A stretch of DNA of 64,000 bases. Source: Microbulbifer taiwanensis (lineage in GTDB: Bacteria > Pseudomonadota > Gammaproteobacteria > Pseudomonadales > Cellvibrionaceae). This document shows positions 8,594-16,927 of the stretch, piece by piece; within the stretch, counting starts at the first letter, position 1, and every line of letters begins with the position of its first letter. The notes beneath the pieces were generated by a model that saw nothing but the letters and a program-made list of their open reading frames with translations, was not told the origin of the DNA and did not search any database. The DNA is taken from the NCBI RefSeq assembly GCF_014904815.1, contig NZ_JACZFR010000011.1, forward strand, positions 1-64,000. Reading direction: 5' to 3'. Made by a program: the position numbers and the translations under genes.

Positions 8594-10501
8594 ATGTCTA
8601 CTCTCAATCAAGATAAACGTATGATTCTTGTCGATAGTCCTATCGGCAAGGATGCGTTAATTGCTACCGCACTGCAGGGTGAGGAGTATATTTCCAGACC
8701 TTTCCGCTACGAACTCCAGCTGATGTCCGACGACCACGCCATCACCCAGGATGGTATTGTCGGTAAGCCGGTGACAGTCTCCGTGCACCACTCCAAATCA
8801 CCACGTTATATCAATGGATACGTGACACACTTCTCGATGCTCGACGTCAATGCCGAGGGCATGCGCAGTTACAAGGCCGTAATCCAGCCCGGACTCTGGT
8901 TTACCGGTCTCGCTGGCAAAAACCGCGTATTCGAGAAGAAGTCTGCCAAGCAGATACTGGAGGAGGTACTGGGAGAGTACAGCAAGGTCATCAAGCTATC
9001 CCTGAAACTCAATGCGGAATACATTACGCGGGAATACTGCGTGCAGTTTGATGAAAGCGACTTCCAGTTCGCTAGCCGCCTGATGGCGGAGGAAGGCATC
9101 GCCTATTACTTCAAGCATTCAGATGGGAAGCACGAGCTGGTTCTCTGTGACGATCCGCAGGACTTCTACGACTGCGAAAGCGATAAAATTGAGTACGACG
9201 GCGGTGGCAGCCATCCGACCAAGCATACAGTCAGCAGCTGGCAGCGCAATTTCAACTACCACGGTGGTGGATTCGACCTGAAGGACTACAGCGAGTACAC
9301 GGTATCCAAGGACAATAAGCAGGAAGTCAAGACCACCAGCAAGCTCAACGATGTCTCCGCCTATATACGCAGCCTCTATGGCCTGAATCACTTCGAGACA
9401 GAGGGTGAGCACAAGCATAAATTCAAGGACAGTTACCACAAGGCGCTGGCCGATAGGGCGATGGAGTCCCAGGAGGCGACCTTTGATGTCGGCCACGGCC
9501 GCAGCGACTGCCCGGGGTTCAGTGCCGGCGGCCGCTTCAATTTTGATCATTCCCTGTCGACAGAGAAAGGCAAGTACCTGATCACTTCTGTCCAGATATC
9601 CGTCACCGACAGCAACAACAGTGATTCCCGTTTTCAGAATACTTTCAGCTGCATCCCCTCCGCCGTGATGCCGCGTCCGGACCCTCAGGTCTGCGCCAAT
9701 AGAATTCACTCCCCACAAGTGGCCCAGGTTCTGGAGGTGAAGGCGACCGCTTCGGACGGTTCGCAGGATCCCTACACCCAGCTAAAGGTCAAATTTCCGT
9801 GGAACTCCAAGCAGAACAGCTGTTGGGTACGGGTGATGCAGTCCTTCGCCGGCAAGAACTGGGGGGCCAACTTCGTGCCCCGCATTGGCCAGGAAGTGGT
9901 GGTCACCTATATCAATGGTGACCCGGACCGCCCGCTGATTACCGGCGCTGTCTACAACGGCGACAACCCCGGCCCCAACTACACCGCCACCCAGAGCGGC
10001 TGGAAAACAGAGTACGAGGGCAGCAAGTTCAATGAGCTGCGCTTCGATGACAAGGGCGGCAAGGAAGAGATCTATATGGAGGCCGGCAAGGACCACAACT
10101 TTGTGATCCACAATGACCAGACCGGCAAGATCGAGAACAAGCAGACCCTGGAAATCAAACAGGACCGCAGCATCACTGTTACCGACGGCAGCGAGACGGT
10201 CACCATCGCCAAGGGAGACCAGACCGTCAAGGTGGACAAGGGCGACCAGAAAACCACAATTGGCGCCGGTAACCACACCCTCAAGGTCAGCAAAGGCAAG
10301 CAGACCACGGACGTAATGGGCGCGATACAGATCACATCCAAGACATCCATCGAACTCAAAGTGGGTGGCAGCAGTATCAAGCTGACCCCCGCCGGCATTA
10401 CCATCAAGGGGACCACCCTGTCGTTCAAGGGCGATGCCACCGCCGAGGTCAAGGGCGGCGGCATGCTGACCCTGAAGGGCGGCGTCACCATGATCAATTG
10501 A
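8594..10501 (+). CDS. vgrG: VgrG spike protein (TssI)
   Basis: The product is 635 aa. It has the gp27/gp44-like base (about 1-370, with RPFRYELQL and YCVQFDESDFQF), the OB-fold/gp5 region (WVRVMQSFAGKNWG and the hallmark GQEVVVTYINGDPDRP, followed by ITGAVYN) and a repetitive beta-helix needle (KGDQTVKVDKGDQ and similar). There is no C-terminal effector extension after the needle. The trimer forms the spike on the Hcp tube and carries a PAAR tip, here encoded at 11100-11393. I start it at the ATG at 8594; an in-frame upstream codon at 8549 lies inside the hcp terminator zone and is unlikely. Confidence 0.95.
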   Translation: MSTLNQDKRMILVDSPIGKDALIATALQGEEYISRPFRYELQLMSDDHAITQDGIVGKPVTVSVHHSKSPRYINGYVTHFSMLDVNAEGMRSYKAVIQPGLWFTGLAGKNRVFEKKSAKQILEEVLGEYSKVIKLSLKLNAEYITREYCVQFDESDFQFASRLMAEEGIAYYFKHSDGKHELVLCDDPQDFYDCESDKIEYDGGGSHPTKHTVSSWQRNFNYHGGGFDLKDYSEYTVSKDNKQEVKTTSKLNDVSAYIRSLYGLNHFETEGEHKHKFKDSYHKALADRAMESQEATFDVGHGRSDCPGFSAGGRFNFDHSLSTEKGKYLITSVQISVTDSNNSDSRFQNTFSCIPSAVMPRPDPQVCANRIHSPQVAQVLEVKATASDGSQDPYTQLKVKFPWNSKQNSCWVRVMQSFAGKNWGANFVPRIGQEVVVTYINGDPDRPLITGAVYNGDNPGPNYTATQSGWKTEYEGSKFNELRFDDKGGKEEIYMEAGKDHNFVIHNDQTGKIENKQTLEIKQDRSITVTDGSETVTIAKGDQTVKVDKGDQKTTIGAGNHTLKVSKGKQTTDVMGAIQITSKTSIELKVGGSSIKLTPAGITIKGTTLSFKGDATAEVKGGGMLTLKGGVTMIN

Positions 10502-10517
10502 TGGAGTTAGTTGGACA

Positions 10518-11096
10518 ATGACAGACCTGGTGAAAGTACAGGCCCTGACTGCCGCCGAGTTGCTGAAAAACTTCGATGTCAGCGAGGAAGCAGAGGTGCA
10601 TTTGGTACCGGATACTGCACCGGAAGTGAGTATCAATCACCTGGTGGAGGCCGGCCTCTACCCGGACGCCATCAAGCTGCTGGCCCACGGGCTCCCCAAG
10701 CGTGAGGCCGTGTGGTGGGCCTGCCTGGCAGCCCGTGACATACAGAACCCGCAGACCGACGAAGACAACATTAATGCCCTGCTGGCTGCAGAGACCTGGG
10801 CCAAGAAGCCGAGCGAAGAGGCCCGCCTGAGATGTAAGGCTCTGGGCGAAAAGACCAGGCACAAGACCCCAGCCAGCTGGGCCGCCACAGCGGCCAGCTG
10901 GAGCCACGGCAGCCTGGCGGCGGAAGGTGAACCGGCGATAGAAGCACCGGATCACCTCTACGCCCACGCAGTAGCCGGCAGCGTAACCCTGGCGGCAGTA
11001 CTGTCCGACCCGGTAGACCCCGCCAAGCGCTTTGCGCGCTACATGCAGCAGGGACTGGATCTGGCCCGCGGTGGCAACGGCAGAATCGAGGAGTAG
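10518..11096 (+). CDS. T6SS VgrG-PAAR linked protein, possible effector adaptor (DUF6931-like)
   Basis: The product is 192 aa, soluble and alpha-helical, rich in Ala and Trp, with no signal peptide. The pattern YPDAIKLLAHGLPKREAVWWACLAAR followed by repeated helices matches, to my recollection, the uncharacterised family DUF6931 found between vgrG and PAAR genes. It lies 16 bp after vgrG with a GGAG site and 3 bp before the PAAR gene, so the three are probably co-translated. A role as adaptor or chaperone loading the lipase onto the spike is inference from position only. Confidence 0.7.
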   Translation: MTDLVKVQALTAAELLKNFDVSEEAEVHLVPDTAPEVSINHLVEAGLYPDAIKLLAHGLPKREAVWWACLAARDIQNPQTDEDNINALLAAETWAKKPSEEARLRCKALGEKTRHKTPASWAATAASWSHGSLAAEGEPAIEAPDHLYAHAVAGSVTLAAVLSDPVDPAKRFARYMQQGLDLARGGNGRIEE

Positions 11097-11099
11097 ACG

Positions 11100-11393
11100 A
11101 TGGGAAAACCCGCTTCACGCATTACCGACATGCACGTGTGCCCGATGGTGACCGGTACAGTTCCCCATGTCGGCGGCCCGATTGTCAGCCCTGGCGGCCC
11201 AACGGTAATAATAGGTGGCATGCCCTCGGCCACCGTTGGCAGCACCTGTACCTGTGTTGGACCGCCCGACAGCATTGCCATGGGCAGTACAACCGTAATG
11301 ATCCAGGGGAAGCCGGCGGCGCGAATGGGGGATACTACTGCGCATGGAGGAAAGATAGTGGTCGGTTATCCGACCGTTCTTATTGGAGGATAG
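11100..11393 (+). CDS. PAAR-domain spike tip protein
   Basis: The product is 97 aa, a stand-alone PAAR protein covering the whole sequence: MGKPASRITDMHVCP at the start, repeated Gly-rich turns (GGPIVSPGGPTVIIGG) and the C-terminal MGDTTAHGGKIVVGYPTVLIGG. His, Cys and Asp residues suited to the zinc site at the tip are present. It sharpens the VgrG spike and commonly bridges effectors. GAGGAG lies just before the ATG inside the end of the previous gene. Confidence 0.93.
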   Translation: MGKPASRITDMHVCPMVTGTVPHVGGPIVSPGGPTVIIGGMPSATVGSTCTCVGPPDSIAMGSTTVMIQGKPAARMGDTTAHGGKIVVGYPTVLIGG

Positions 11394-11484
11394 AATCGGA
11401 TCCCAGCAACCTCTATTTGCGCAGGATAGCGGCATTGTGACAGAGGAAAAGTTCCTTTTACCCATCGATTACCGAACTTCAATT

Positions 11485-12027
11485 ATGAATATCGAATCTA
11501 CAAAGAGAAAAATTATCAGCGCATTTAGGAGTAAGTTCCGAAAGCCCTGGGACCACATGATCACCCTATGCTTATCGGCACTCATATTCTCAATTTCAAG
11601 CATGGTAGAAGCAATGTCTATTTTCGATGCAGGTAAAGCATACGTATTTTCCCCAGTCCGTCTTTCGATAACTCTCGATAGCAAACCTGTAGAAGGCCTG
11701 AAAGTTATTCGAAGATGGTCCTGGAACGAAGATAAGGGAGAAGACTACGCATTCACTGACAGCGAAGGGCTTGTTGAGCTTCCAGAGATCCGCCGCAGAG
11801 GCGTCACACAGTTTTTCCCTGCCGAATTTGTCGCAGCCCAACAGATTGTTGTTGTTGTAGATGGATCAGAAGATCGGATTTGGTCATTCTCCAAGAGAAG
11901 CCCCGACATAAATTCAGAACTCGAAGGAACACCTCTTGATCTTACCTGTGAATTAAAAGGTGACGAGAAGATGTATCGGGATTTTGGTCCCGCACTATTT
12001 ACCAAATGCACATGGAGTGACCAATGA
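11485..12027 (+). CDS. Putative periplasmic immunity protein for the adjacent lipase (DUF6795-like)
   Basis: The product is 180 aa from the ATG at 11485. A hydrophobic stretch MITLCLSALIFSISS ending SMVEA looks like a signal peptide. The following 130 residues begin with a beta-sandwich-like segment (FSPVRLSITLDSKPVEGLKV) resembling DUF6795 proteins seen in vibrios next to T6SS lipases. The stop overlaps the lipase start (ATGA), so the two are coupled. Periplasmic placement fits a protein that neutralises a periplasm-acting lipase. Start is uncertain: GTG at 11437 (AGGA upstream) and ATG at 11557 (signal peptide only) are alternatives. Base composition is clearly more AT-rich than the vgrG side, which suggests transfer as an effector-immunity cassette. 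Confidence 0.7.
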   Translation: MNIESTKRKIISAFRSKFRKPWDHMITLCLSALIFSISSMVEAMSIFDAGKAYVFSPVRLSITLDSKPVEGLKVIRRWSWNEDKGEDYAFTDSEGLVELPEIRRRGVTQFFPAEFVAAQQIVVVVDGSEDRIWSFSKRSPDINSELEGTPLDLTCELKGDEKMYRDFGPALFTKCTWSDQ

Positions 12028-13190
12028 GCCAGCTAGAACCTCTATACGCCGCACGCCTAGCTCAAGATATTTATGACCTCAATGACGAACTCAGGAAAGA
12101 CGACTTTCTTAAGGTCTATCAATCAGACTTCAATGTTGAGACCAACAAAAATCTCAAAGGCGAAACTGGCTCTCTATTTTTTCTGAAAAATGAACACACA
12201 ATTGGAATAGCGAGCAACGGGATAGGGAAATTCAAAGGCCAATCTTTTGTTGCCTTGAAAGGTACGGCAAGCCTTTACGATGGCCTTACGGACCTGAATG
12301 CTGGGATAAAGCGATTCCACACTGGCGGCCAGGTTCACCAGGGGTTTTACTATACATTTGTATCTTACCTTCCCCAGATACAGAATTTTGTCCGGCAACT
12401 TCCTAAAGACACTCACACGATCCATTGTGTCGGACACAGTCTTGGTGGAGCCCTGGCAACATTGACCGCCGACTGGTTATCGATCAATACTGGAAAAACC
12501 GTCAAGCTATACACGTTTGGCAGCCCCCGGGTGGGATTGAATATCTTTTCCAGTAACTGCAAACGCCGGCTGTCAGAAGATAATATTTTTCGCGTGTATC
12601 ATCGCAATGATCCTGTTCCGATGGTGCCCACATGGCCATTTATTCACGTTCCCGACGGTGGCAAGGGAGACTTGCAGCTTCTGTCTCCGAGCTCCCTCAA
12701 CCCTATCAACCATCACAGCTCGGATACCTATCGCAAAACGGTTTCACAGGACCGAAAAGGCACTACAAGTTTGGACTGGGACATACTGCGAAAGCGTCGC
12801 CCTCAAGGAAATCTGGAGCAAAGTATCGAAGCCTGGCTGAAATCTGACTCCATACTTTCTTTATCCTTGAATACAGCGTGGCTGGCAGGCGAAGCACTGC
12901 TTTGGGTATTGAAGAAAATAGGTCAGCTGGCTGGAATCGCACTGGTAATCTCTGGCAGCACAGCTTTCACACTTCTCGACAGGCTGGCAATCTTTATGCA
13001 CAAGGCCTACCAGATCAGTAAAGACATTTCTTTCTGGGTGCTGCGCCTGATCAAACGCCTGGCGCAACTGATCGGAATCAAGGTAGCAAAAGATGTCAAC
13101 ATTACTGTCGCATTTATCAGAATGATATTTCTCAGGATCCACCGCGCGGTATCTGATCTGGTAATGCGTGCAGGCCGCATGCTTCACTGA
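12024..13190 (+). CDS. Class 3 lipase, probable T6SS phospholipase effector
   Basis: The product is 388 aa. Its alpha/beta-hydrolase domain (about 1-250) has the nucleophile elbow GHSLGGALATL with Ser139. Asp196 (in RNDPVP) and His230 or His231 (in NHHSSD) complete the expected Ser-Asp-His triad of PF01764 lipases. The last 110 residues are strongly hydrophobic or amphipathic helices (ALLWVLKKIGQLAG, FWVLRLIKRLAQ), which could insert into or lie on membranes. There is no signal peptide, as expected for a T6SS cargo. It follows vgrG, the adaptor-like gene, PAAR and the putative immunity gene, whose stop overlaps its start. The low GC of this block suggests acquisition. Which lipid bond it cleaves is unknown. 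Confidence 0.85.
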   Translation: MSQLEPLYAARLAQDIYDLNDELRKDDFLKVYQSDFNVETNKNLKGETGSLFFLKNEHTIGIASNGIGKFKGQSFVALKGTASLYDGLTDLNAGIKRFHTGGQVHQGFYYTFVSYLPQIQNFVRQLPKDTHTIHCVGHSLGGALATLTADWLSINTGKTVKLYTFGSPRVGLNIFSSNCKRRLSEDNIFRVYHRNDPVPMVPTWPFIHVPDGGKGDLQLLSPSSLNPINHHSSDTYRKTVSQDRKGTTSLDWDILRKRRPQGNLEQSIEAWLKSDSILSLSLNTAWLAGEALLWVLKKIGQLAGIALVISGSTAFTLLDRLAIFMHKAYQISKDISFWVLRLIKRLAQLIGIKVAKDVNITVAFIRMIFLRIHRAVSDLVMRAGRMLH

Positions 13191-13197
13191 CAACAAG

Positions 13198-13220
13198 GGC
13201 AGCCATGGCCCATGGCTGCC
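13198..13220 (+). repeat. Perfect inverted repeat after the lipase gene
   Basis: GGCAGCCATG and CATGGCTGCC flank a three-base centre. It lies 8 bp after the lipase stop. A T-tract is missing, so it may be an mRNA 3'-end stabiliser or weak terminator rather than a full rho-independent terminator. Confidence 0.55.
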
Positions 13221-13247
13221 GTTCTGTAATCGGCTACAGCCTTTTCT

Positions 13248-13955
13248 ATGCCCGAGATTCTGCTGCCCATCGGTCTTATAACCATACTCGCAGTCTTGGC
13301 AGTGGCTATTGACTGTTATGTGACCGGAAGAAAGACTGATGATTCTGGTACCAGATCAGCGAATAGTGACCGACTTAGCGATCTTGCATTATTCGCGCCT
13401 TTTCTGGCGCTATTTTATACGGAGAATTTCTGGACCAGCCTGGCTTGCACCCTATCAATTATTTTGATTACTGCGACCAGCCAATGGTTCTGCCACAGGA
13501 AAGGCTGGCTCAATGCCCCCTCGGAGCTCATCACACTGGTTCCAGGAAGCATTCTGCTAACGGTGGTTATCTATTTTATATTCTTCCATGACGGTTTTGC
13601 CGAAGCCACACCGCATGACTTGGTGGAGGCCAACGATGGCGAGCACACTTCCTGGACAGGATATTGGGTCTCGGCGCTCTACTTTATTTGTTTTCTGCTC
13701 GCCGCGGTGCCGAAGAAGTCGGATGCCACCTTCCTCTCACTGTTGTTATTAATTCCCGCAATCACCATCCTGCCATTCTTCACTGGCCACTATTTCTGGT
13801 TTATGTTGCTTGGTCTGCTTCTCTTGCTCATTAGTGTTCACAGGGGATTCAAGAACCTGGAAACAGGTAGCGGTGGCGCTCTGTCTGCTGTAGGCGGCTA
13901 CTTTTATATGCTCGCCGCGTTCGCGAGTATCGCTGTCTACGCGATCCTCTACTAG
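13248..13955 (+). CDS. Polytopic membrane protein of unknown function in the effector module
   Basis: The product is 235 aa with about six or seven hydrophobic spans: one at the N-terminus (LLPIGLITILAVLAVAI), paired spans near 45-75, one near 95-115, one near 145-160 and two or three at the end. A polar loop EATPHDLVEANDGEHTSW lies between spans three and four. I do not recognise the family. Its place directly behind a lipase effector makes it a candidate second immunity protein protecting the inner membrane, but an unrelated passenger is equally possible. Its stop codon forms the first bases of a palindromic repeat (13953-14110). Confidence 0.7.
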   Translation: MPEILLPIGLITILAVLAVAIDCYVTGRKTDDSGTRSANSDRLSDLALFAPFLALFYTENFWTSLACTLSIILITATSQWFCHRKGWLNAPSELITLVPGSILLTVVIYFIFFHDGFAEATPHDLVEANDGEHTSWTGYWVSALYFICFLLAAVPKKSDATFLSLLLLIPAITILPFFTGHYFWFMLLGLLLLLISVHRGFKNLETGSGGALSAVGGYFYMLAAFASIAVYAILY

Positions 13956-14110
13956 GGCCTGTTCACACTAAATTCGATGGTCGCGACGGAGGCCGTTTTT
14001 TCGCAAGGCAAGGCGCTGTTAGCGTTGTGTGGCCCGCTACATGAGCGAACTGCAACGCAGCATTGCGGAAAAACGGCCCCGCCCCTTCGGGTGCGTCCCT
14101 ACAGGCCCTA
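13953..14110. repeat. 158-bp MITE-like palindromic element
   Basis: The ends are perfect 10-bp inverted repeats, TAGGGCCTGT and ACAGGCCCTA. Inside, GGCCGTTTTTTCGCAA (13991-14006) faces its near-exact complement at 14063-14078. No coding capacity is seen. The left end supplies the stop codon of the membrane protein gene. It has the shape of a non-autonomous miniature element. Confidence 0.6.
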
Positions 14111-14124
14111 TGATTCAAAGTCAT

Positions 14125-14144
14125 ACGCCCGGCTTGCCGGGCGT
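14125..14144. terminator. Hairpin between convergent genes, probable terminator
   Basis: ACGCCCGGC and GCCGGGCGT pair across a two-base loop, giving a symmetrical stem between the plus-strand effector module and the end of clpV on the minus strand. The T-tract is short (GTTT), so it may act in both directions but weakly. Confidence 0.55.
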
Positions 14145-14170
14145 TTGGCGTGATACATCCGGGAAATTTA

Positions 14171-16831
14171 TCAGCTTATCTGATAGCTGAAATCGCCCTC
14201 CTCGGTCGCGCCCACATGGATAGCCACAACCTCTTCTCCCTTGGCCATCCGATCCAGACACTCGCTGGCCAGCGATGGCAGCAGGGTGCGGTTCAGAATC
14301 GCCTCAATATTGCGCGCACCGGTATCCGATTCCTGGCAGCGGGCGACGATATTGATCAATACGTCCTCGTCATAGTTGAAGCCAGCCCCGTAGTGCTCCT
14401 TCACTCTCTTCTCTATGCGGCGCATATTGATCTTGCAGATTTCCACCAGGTTCTCGTCGTCCAGTGGATAGAAGGCGATTACATTGGCGCGCCCCAGGAA
14501 GGCGGGCTTGAACTTCTGCAACAGGTGTGGGCGGATATTGTCCAGCAGCACATCCGACTCCGGCTTTTCCTCTACCTGGCTGAAGATGGCTCTAATCGCA
14601 TCTTCTCCGGCATTGGAGGTCATGATGATGACGGTGTTCTTGAAGTCGATGTCGCGCCCTTCGCCGTCCTTGACGGTGCCCTTGTCGAACAGGTTGTAAA
14701 AGATATCCTGCACTCCCGGGTGGGCCTTTTCCATTTCGTCCAGCAGTATTACCGAGTAGGGTTTGCGGCGCGCGGCTTCGGTGAGCACGCCGCCCTCGCC
14801 ATAGCCGACGTATCCGGGCGGCGAACCGAGCAGCATGGATACCTTGTGCTCCTCCTTGAACTCGGCCATGTTGATGGTGGTGATATTCTGCTCGCCGCCG
14901 AAGAGTTCGTCGGCGAGAGCAAGGGCGGTTTCGGTCTTGCCGACACCGCTAGTACCGCAGAACATAAAGACTCCCACCGGCTTGCGCGGATCGGTGAGAC
15001 CGGCGCGGGAGGTACGAATGGCCTGGGCTACCGCTTCTGTCACGTGGGGCTGGCCGATAACCCGACGATTGAGCCGATCGGCCAGCGTCTGCACCGCAAC
15101 TATCTCATCGCTGACCATCTTGCCCACCGGGATACCGGTCCAGTTGGCGACCACTTCGGCAATGGCCTGTTCATCCACGGCAGGCTGCATCAGTGGGGTA
15201 TCGCCCTGCACCTCACTCAATTGTGTATGCAGTGATTGGAGCTGCTGTTTCAGGTCTTCCATCAGGGCCGGGTCCATACCCTCTTCACCAGCTTGCTGCT
15301 GTGCGAATCCCTCGTCTATCTGGTCGCGCAGCTTGTGAATCTGTTCAATCAGCTCCACTTCCTGTGCTCGCTGGTTTTCCAGAGTGCCCAGTCGCTCTTC
15401 CGCCTCTTTTTGCTGCTCGGCCAACTCCCGCAGCTGTTCTTCGTGGACACCACTGGCGGCGTTCTCGCGCTGCAATTTTTCGATCGTGGTCCTGGACCGG
15501 GAAATGGTGCGCCGGGCGTCCTCGATGGCGCCCGGCGTAGCCGACTGGCCGAGGGCGACACGGGCGCAGGCCGTGTCCAGCAAGCTGACCGATTTGTCCG
15601 GTAGCTGTCGACCGGGAATATAACGGTGCGACAGTTGAACCGATGCGATCACGGCCTCATCGAGAATGCGCACCCGGTGGTGCTCTTCCAGCGAAACTGC
15701 GATACCGCGCATCATATCGATAGCTTTGTCCTCGCTGGGCTCCTCGACCTTAACCACCTGGAAGCGGCGGGTCAGTGCCGGGTCGCGTTCGAAATATTTC
15801 TTGTATTCCGCCCAGGTAGTGGCGGCAATGGTGCGCAGTTCACCGCGGGCCAAGGCTGGCTTGAGCAGGTTGGCGGCATCGCCCTGCCCCTCCTTGCCGC
15901 CGGCACCGATCATGGTGTGCGCCTCGTCGATAAACAGGATGATGGGCGTGGCCGATGCACGCACCTCTTCAATCACCGACTTGAGGCGGTTCTCGAACTC
16001 ACCCTTCACACTGGCGCCAGCCTGCAGCAACCCCAGATCCAGGGTGCGCACGGCGACGCCCTTCAACGGTTCCGGTACGTCACCGCTGGCAATGCGCAGC
16101 GCAAACCCCTCTACCACTGCGGTTTTGCCCACACCCGCCTCGCCGGTCAGTATCGGGTTGTTCTGCCGGCGGCGGGTGAGAATATCGATACACTGGCGTA
16201 TCTCCTGATCGCGCCCCAGTACCGGATCTATCTCCCCTTTTTGCGCGCGCTCTGTGAGGTTGATGGTGAATTTGTCCAGCGCCGGCGCCTTGCTCGCCGC
16301 CGCGGCGACCGCAACCGCGCCCTCGTCACCATCGACGCCACCGAGATGACCGGATTCGCCACTGCGGCCGAACATACCCCTGGCCGTCTCGCGGATAGAT
16401 TCAGGGGCAATATTTTTCAGCTCCGGGCAGCTTTCCAGTAGCTGCCGGCGCGATGTCTCTTCCAGCAACAGTGCCGCCAACAGGTGGCCGGAGCTGATAG
16501 CCCTGTGGCCATAGTCGATGGAGGCGAGCATCCAGGCGTTCTTGGCGCCCTCGACAATGGTCGGGGAGAGAGCGGCCGGTCGACTGCTGCCGGACTTGAA
16601 GCCCGCGATACTGGTCGCGAGTTGCTTGGCGAAATTTGCCGGGTTGCAGTCGTGCTTCTCCAGCAGGTGGTACAGATCCGTGTCGGACTGGTCCAGCAGT
16701 TTCAGCAGCCAGTGCTCCAACTCGACGTTGTACTGGTTCTGTGCCAGGCAGAGTCCGGCGGCCCCCTCGAGCGAGTCGCGCATATGCGGCGTCATGGTGT
16801 CCACTAGCCGCTTGAGGTCGATATTGATCAT
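14171..16831 (-). CDS. clpV: ClpV AAA+ ATPase, T6SS sheath recycling (TssH)
   Basis: The product is 886 aa. A Clp-N domain (1-150) precedes AAA domain 1 with Walker A GEAGVGKT and Walker B ILFIDEAHT. A coiled-coil middle region (about 420-540) follows, then AAA domain 2 with GTSGVGKT and VILLDEMEKAHP and a D2-small C-terminal domain. It disassembles the contracted TssB/TssC sheath in the cytoplasm. The start MINIDLKRLV at 16831 is preceded by AAGGAA; a longer frame beginning at 16873 has no such site. It is the last gene of the minus-strand T6SS array. Confidence 0.96.
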   Translation of the reverse strand: MINIDLKRLVDTMTPHMRDSLEGAAGLCLAQNQYNVELEHWLLKLLDQSDTDLYHLLEKHDCNPANFAKQLATSIAGFKSGSSRPAALSPTIVEGAKNAWMLASIDYGHRAISSGHLLAALLLEETSRRQLLESCPELKNIAPESIRETARGMFGRSGESGHLGGVDGDEGAVAVAAAASKAPALDKFTINLTERAQKGEIDPVLGRDQEIRQCIDILTRRRQNNPILTGEAGVGKTAVVEGFALRIASGDVPEPLKGVAVRTLDLGLLQAGASVKGEFENRLKSVIEEVRASATPIILFIDEAHTMIGAGGKEGQGDAANLLKPALARGELRTIAATTWAEYKKYFERDPALTRRFQVVKVEEPSEDKAIDMMRGIAVSLEEHHRVRILDEAVIASVQLSHRYIPGRQLPDKSVSLLDTACARVALGQSATPGAIEDARRTISRSRTTIEKLQRENAASGVHEEQLRELAEQQKEAEERLGTLENQRAQEVELIEQIHKLRDQIDEGFAQQQAGEEGMDPALMEDLKQQLQSLHTQLSEVQGDTPLMQPAVDEQAIAEVVANWTGIPVGKMVSDEIVAVQTLADRLNRRVIGQPHVTEAVAQAIRTSRAGLTDPRKPVGVFMFCGTSGVGKTETALALADELFGGEQNITTINMAEFKEEHKVSMLLGSPPGYVGYGEGGVLTEAARRKPYSVILLDEMEKAHPGVQDIFYNLFDKGTVKDGEGRDIDFKNTVIIMTSNAGEDAIRAIFSQVEEKPESDVLLDNIRPHLLQKFKPAFLGRANVIAFYPLDDENLVEICKINMRRIEKRVKEHYGAGFNYDEDVLINIVARCQESDTGARNIEAILNRTLLPSLASECLDRMAKGEEVVAIHVGATEEGDFSYQIS

Positions 16832-16879
16832 GGGCAAAGTTCCTTTTTTATTGAAGTTAGAGTAATTGCGCACCCCGGT

Positions 16880-16927
16880 GGCGGGCCTGCGGCCCGCTGT
16901 ACCGAGCTGGAGCTCGGCGTTCCCGGG
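16880..16927. repeat. REP-like palindromic repeat, copy 1
   Basis: An 18-base block GGCGGGCCTGCGGCCCGC and a second stem CCGAGCTGGAGCTCGG end in TTCCCGGG against the tssG stop codon. The same 18-base block, in the same position relative to a stop codon, recurs at 50227-50295. Confidence 0.6.

Noticed and set aside
14150-15235. 361-codon plus-strand frame opposite clpV
   Set aside because: It is a shadow of clpV, whose AAA+ motifs on the other strand are unambiguous.
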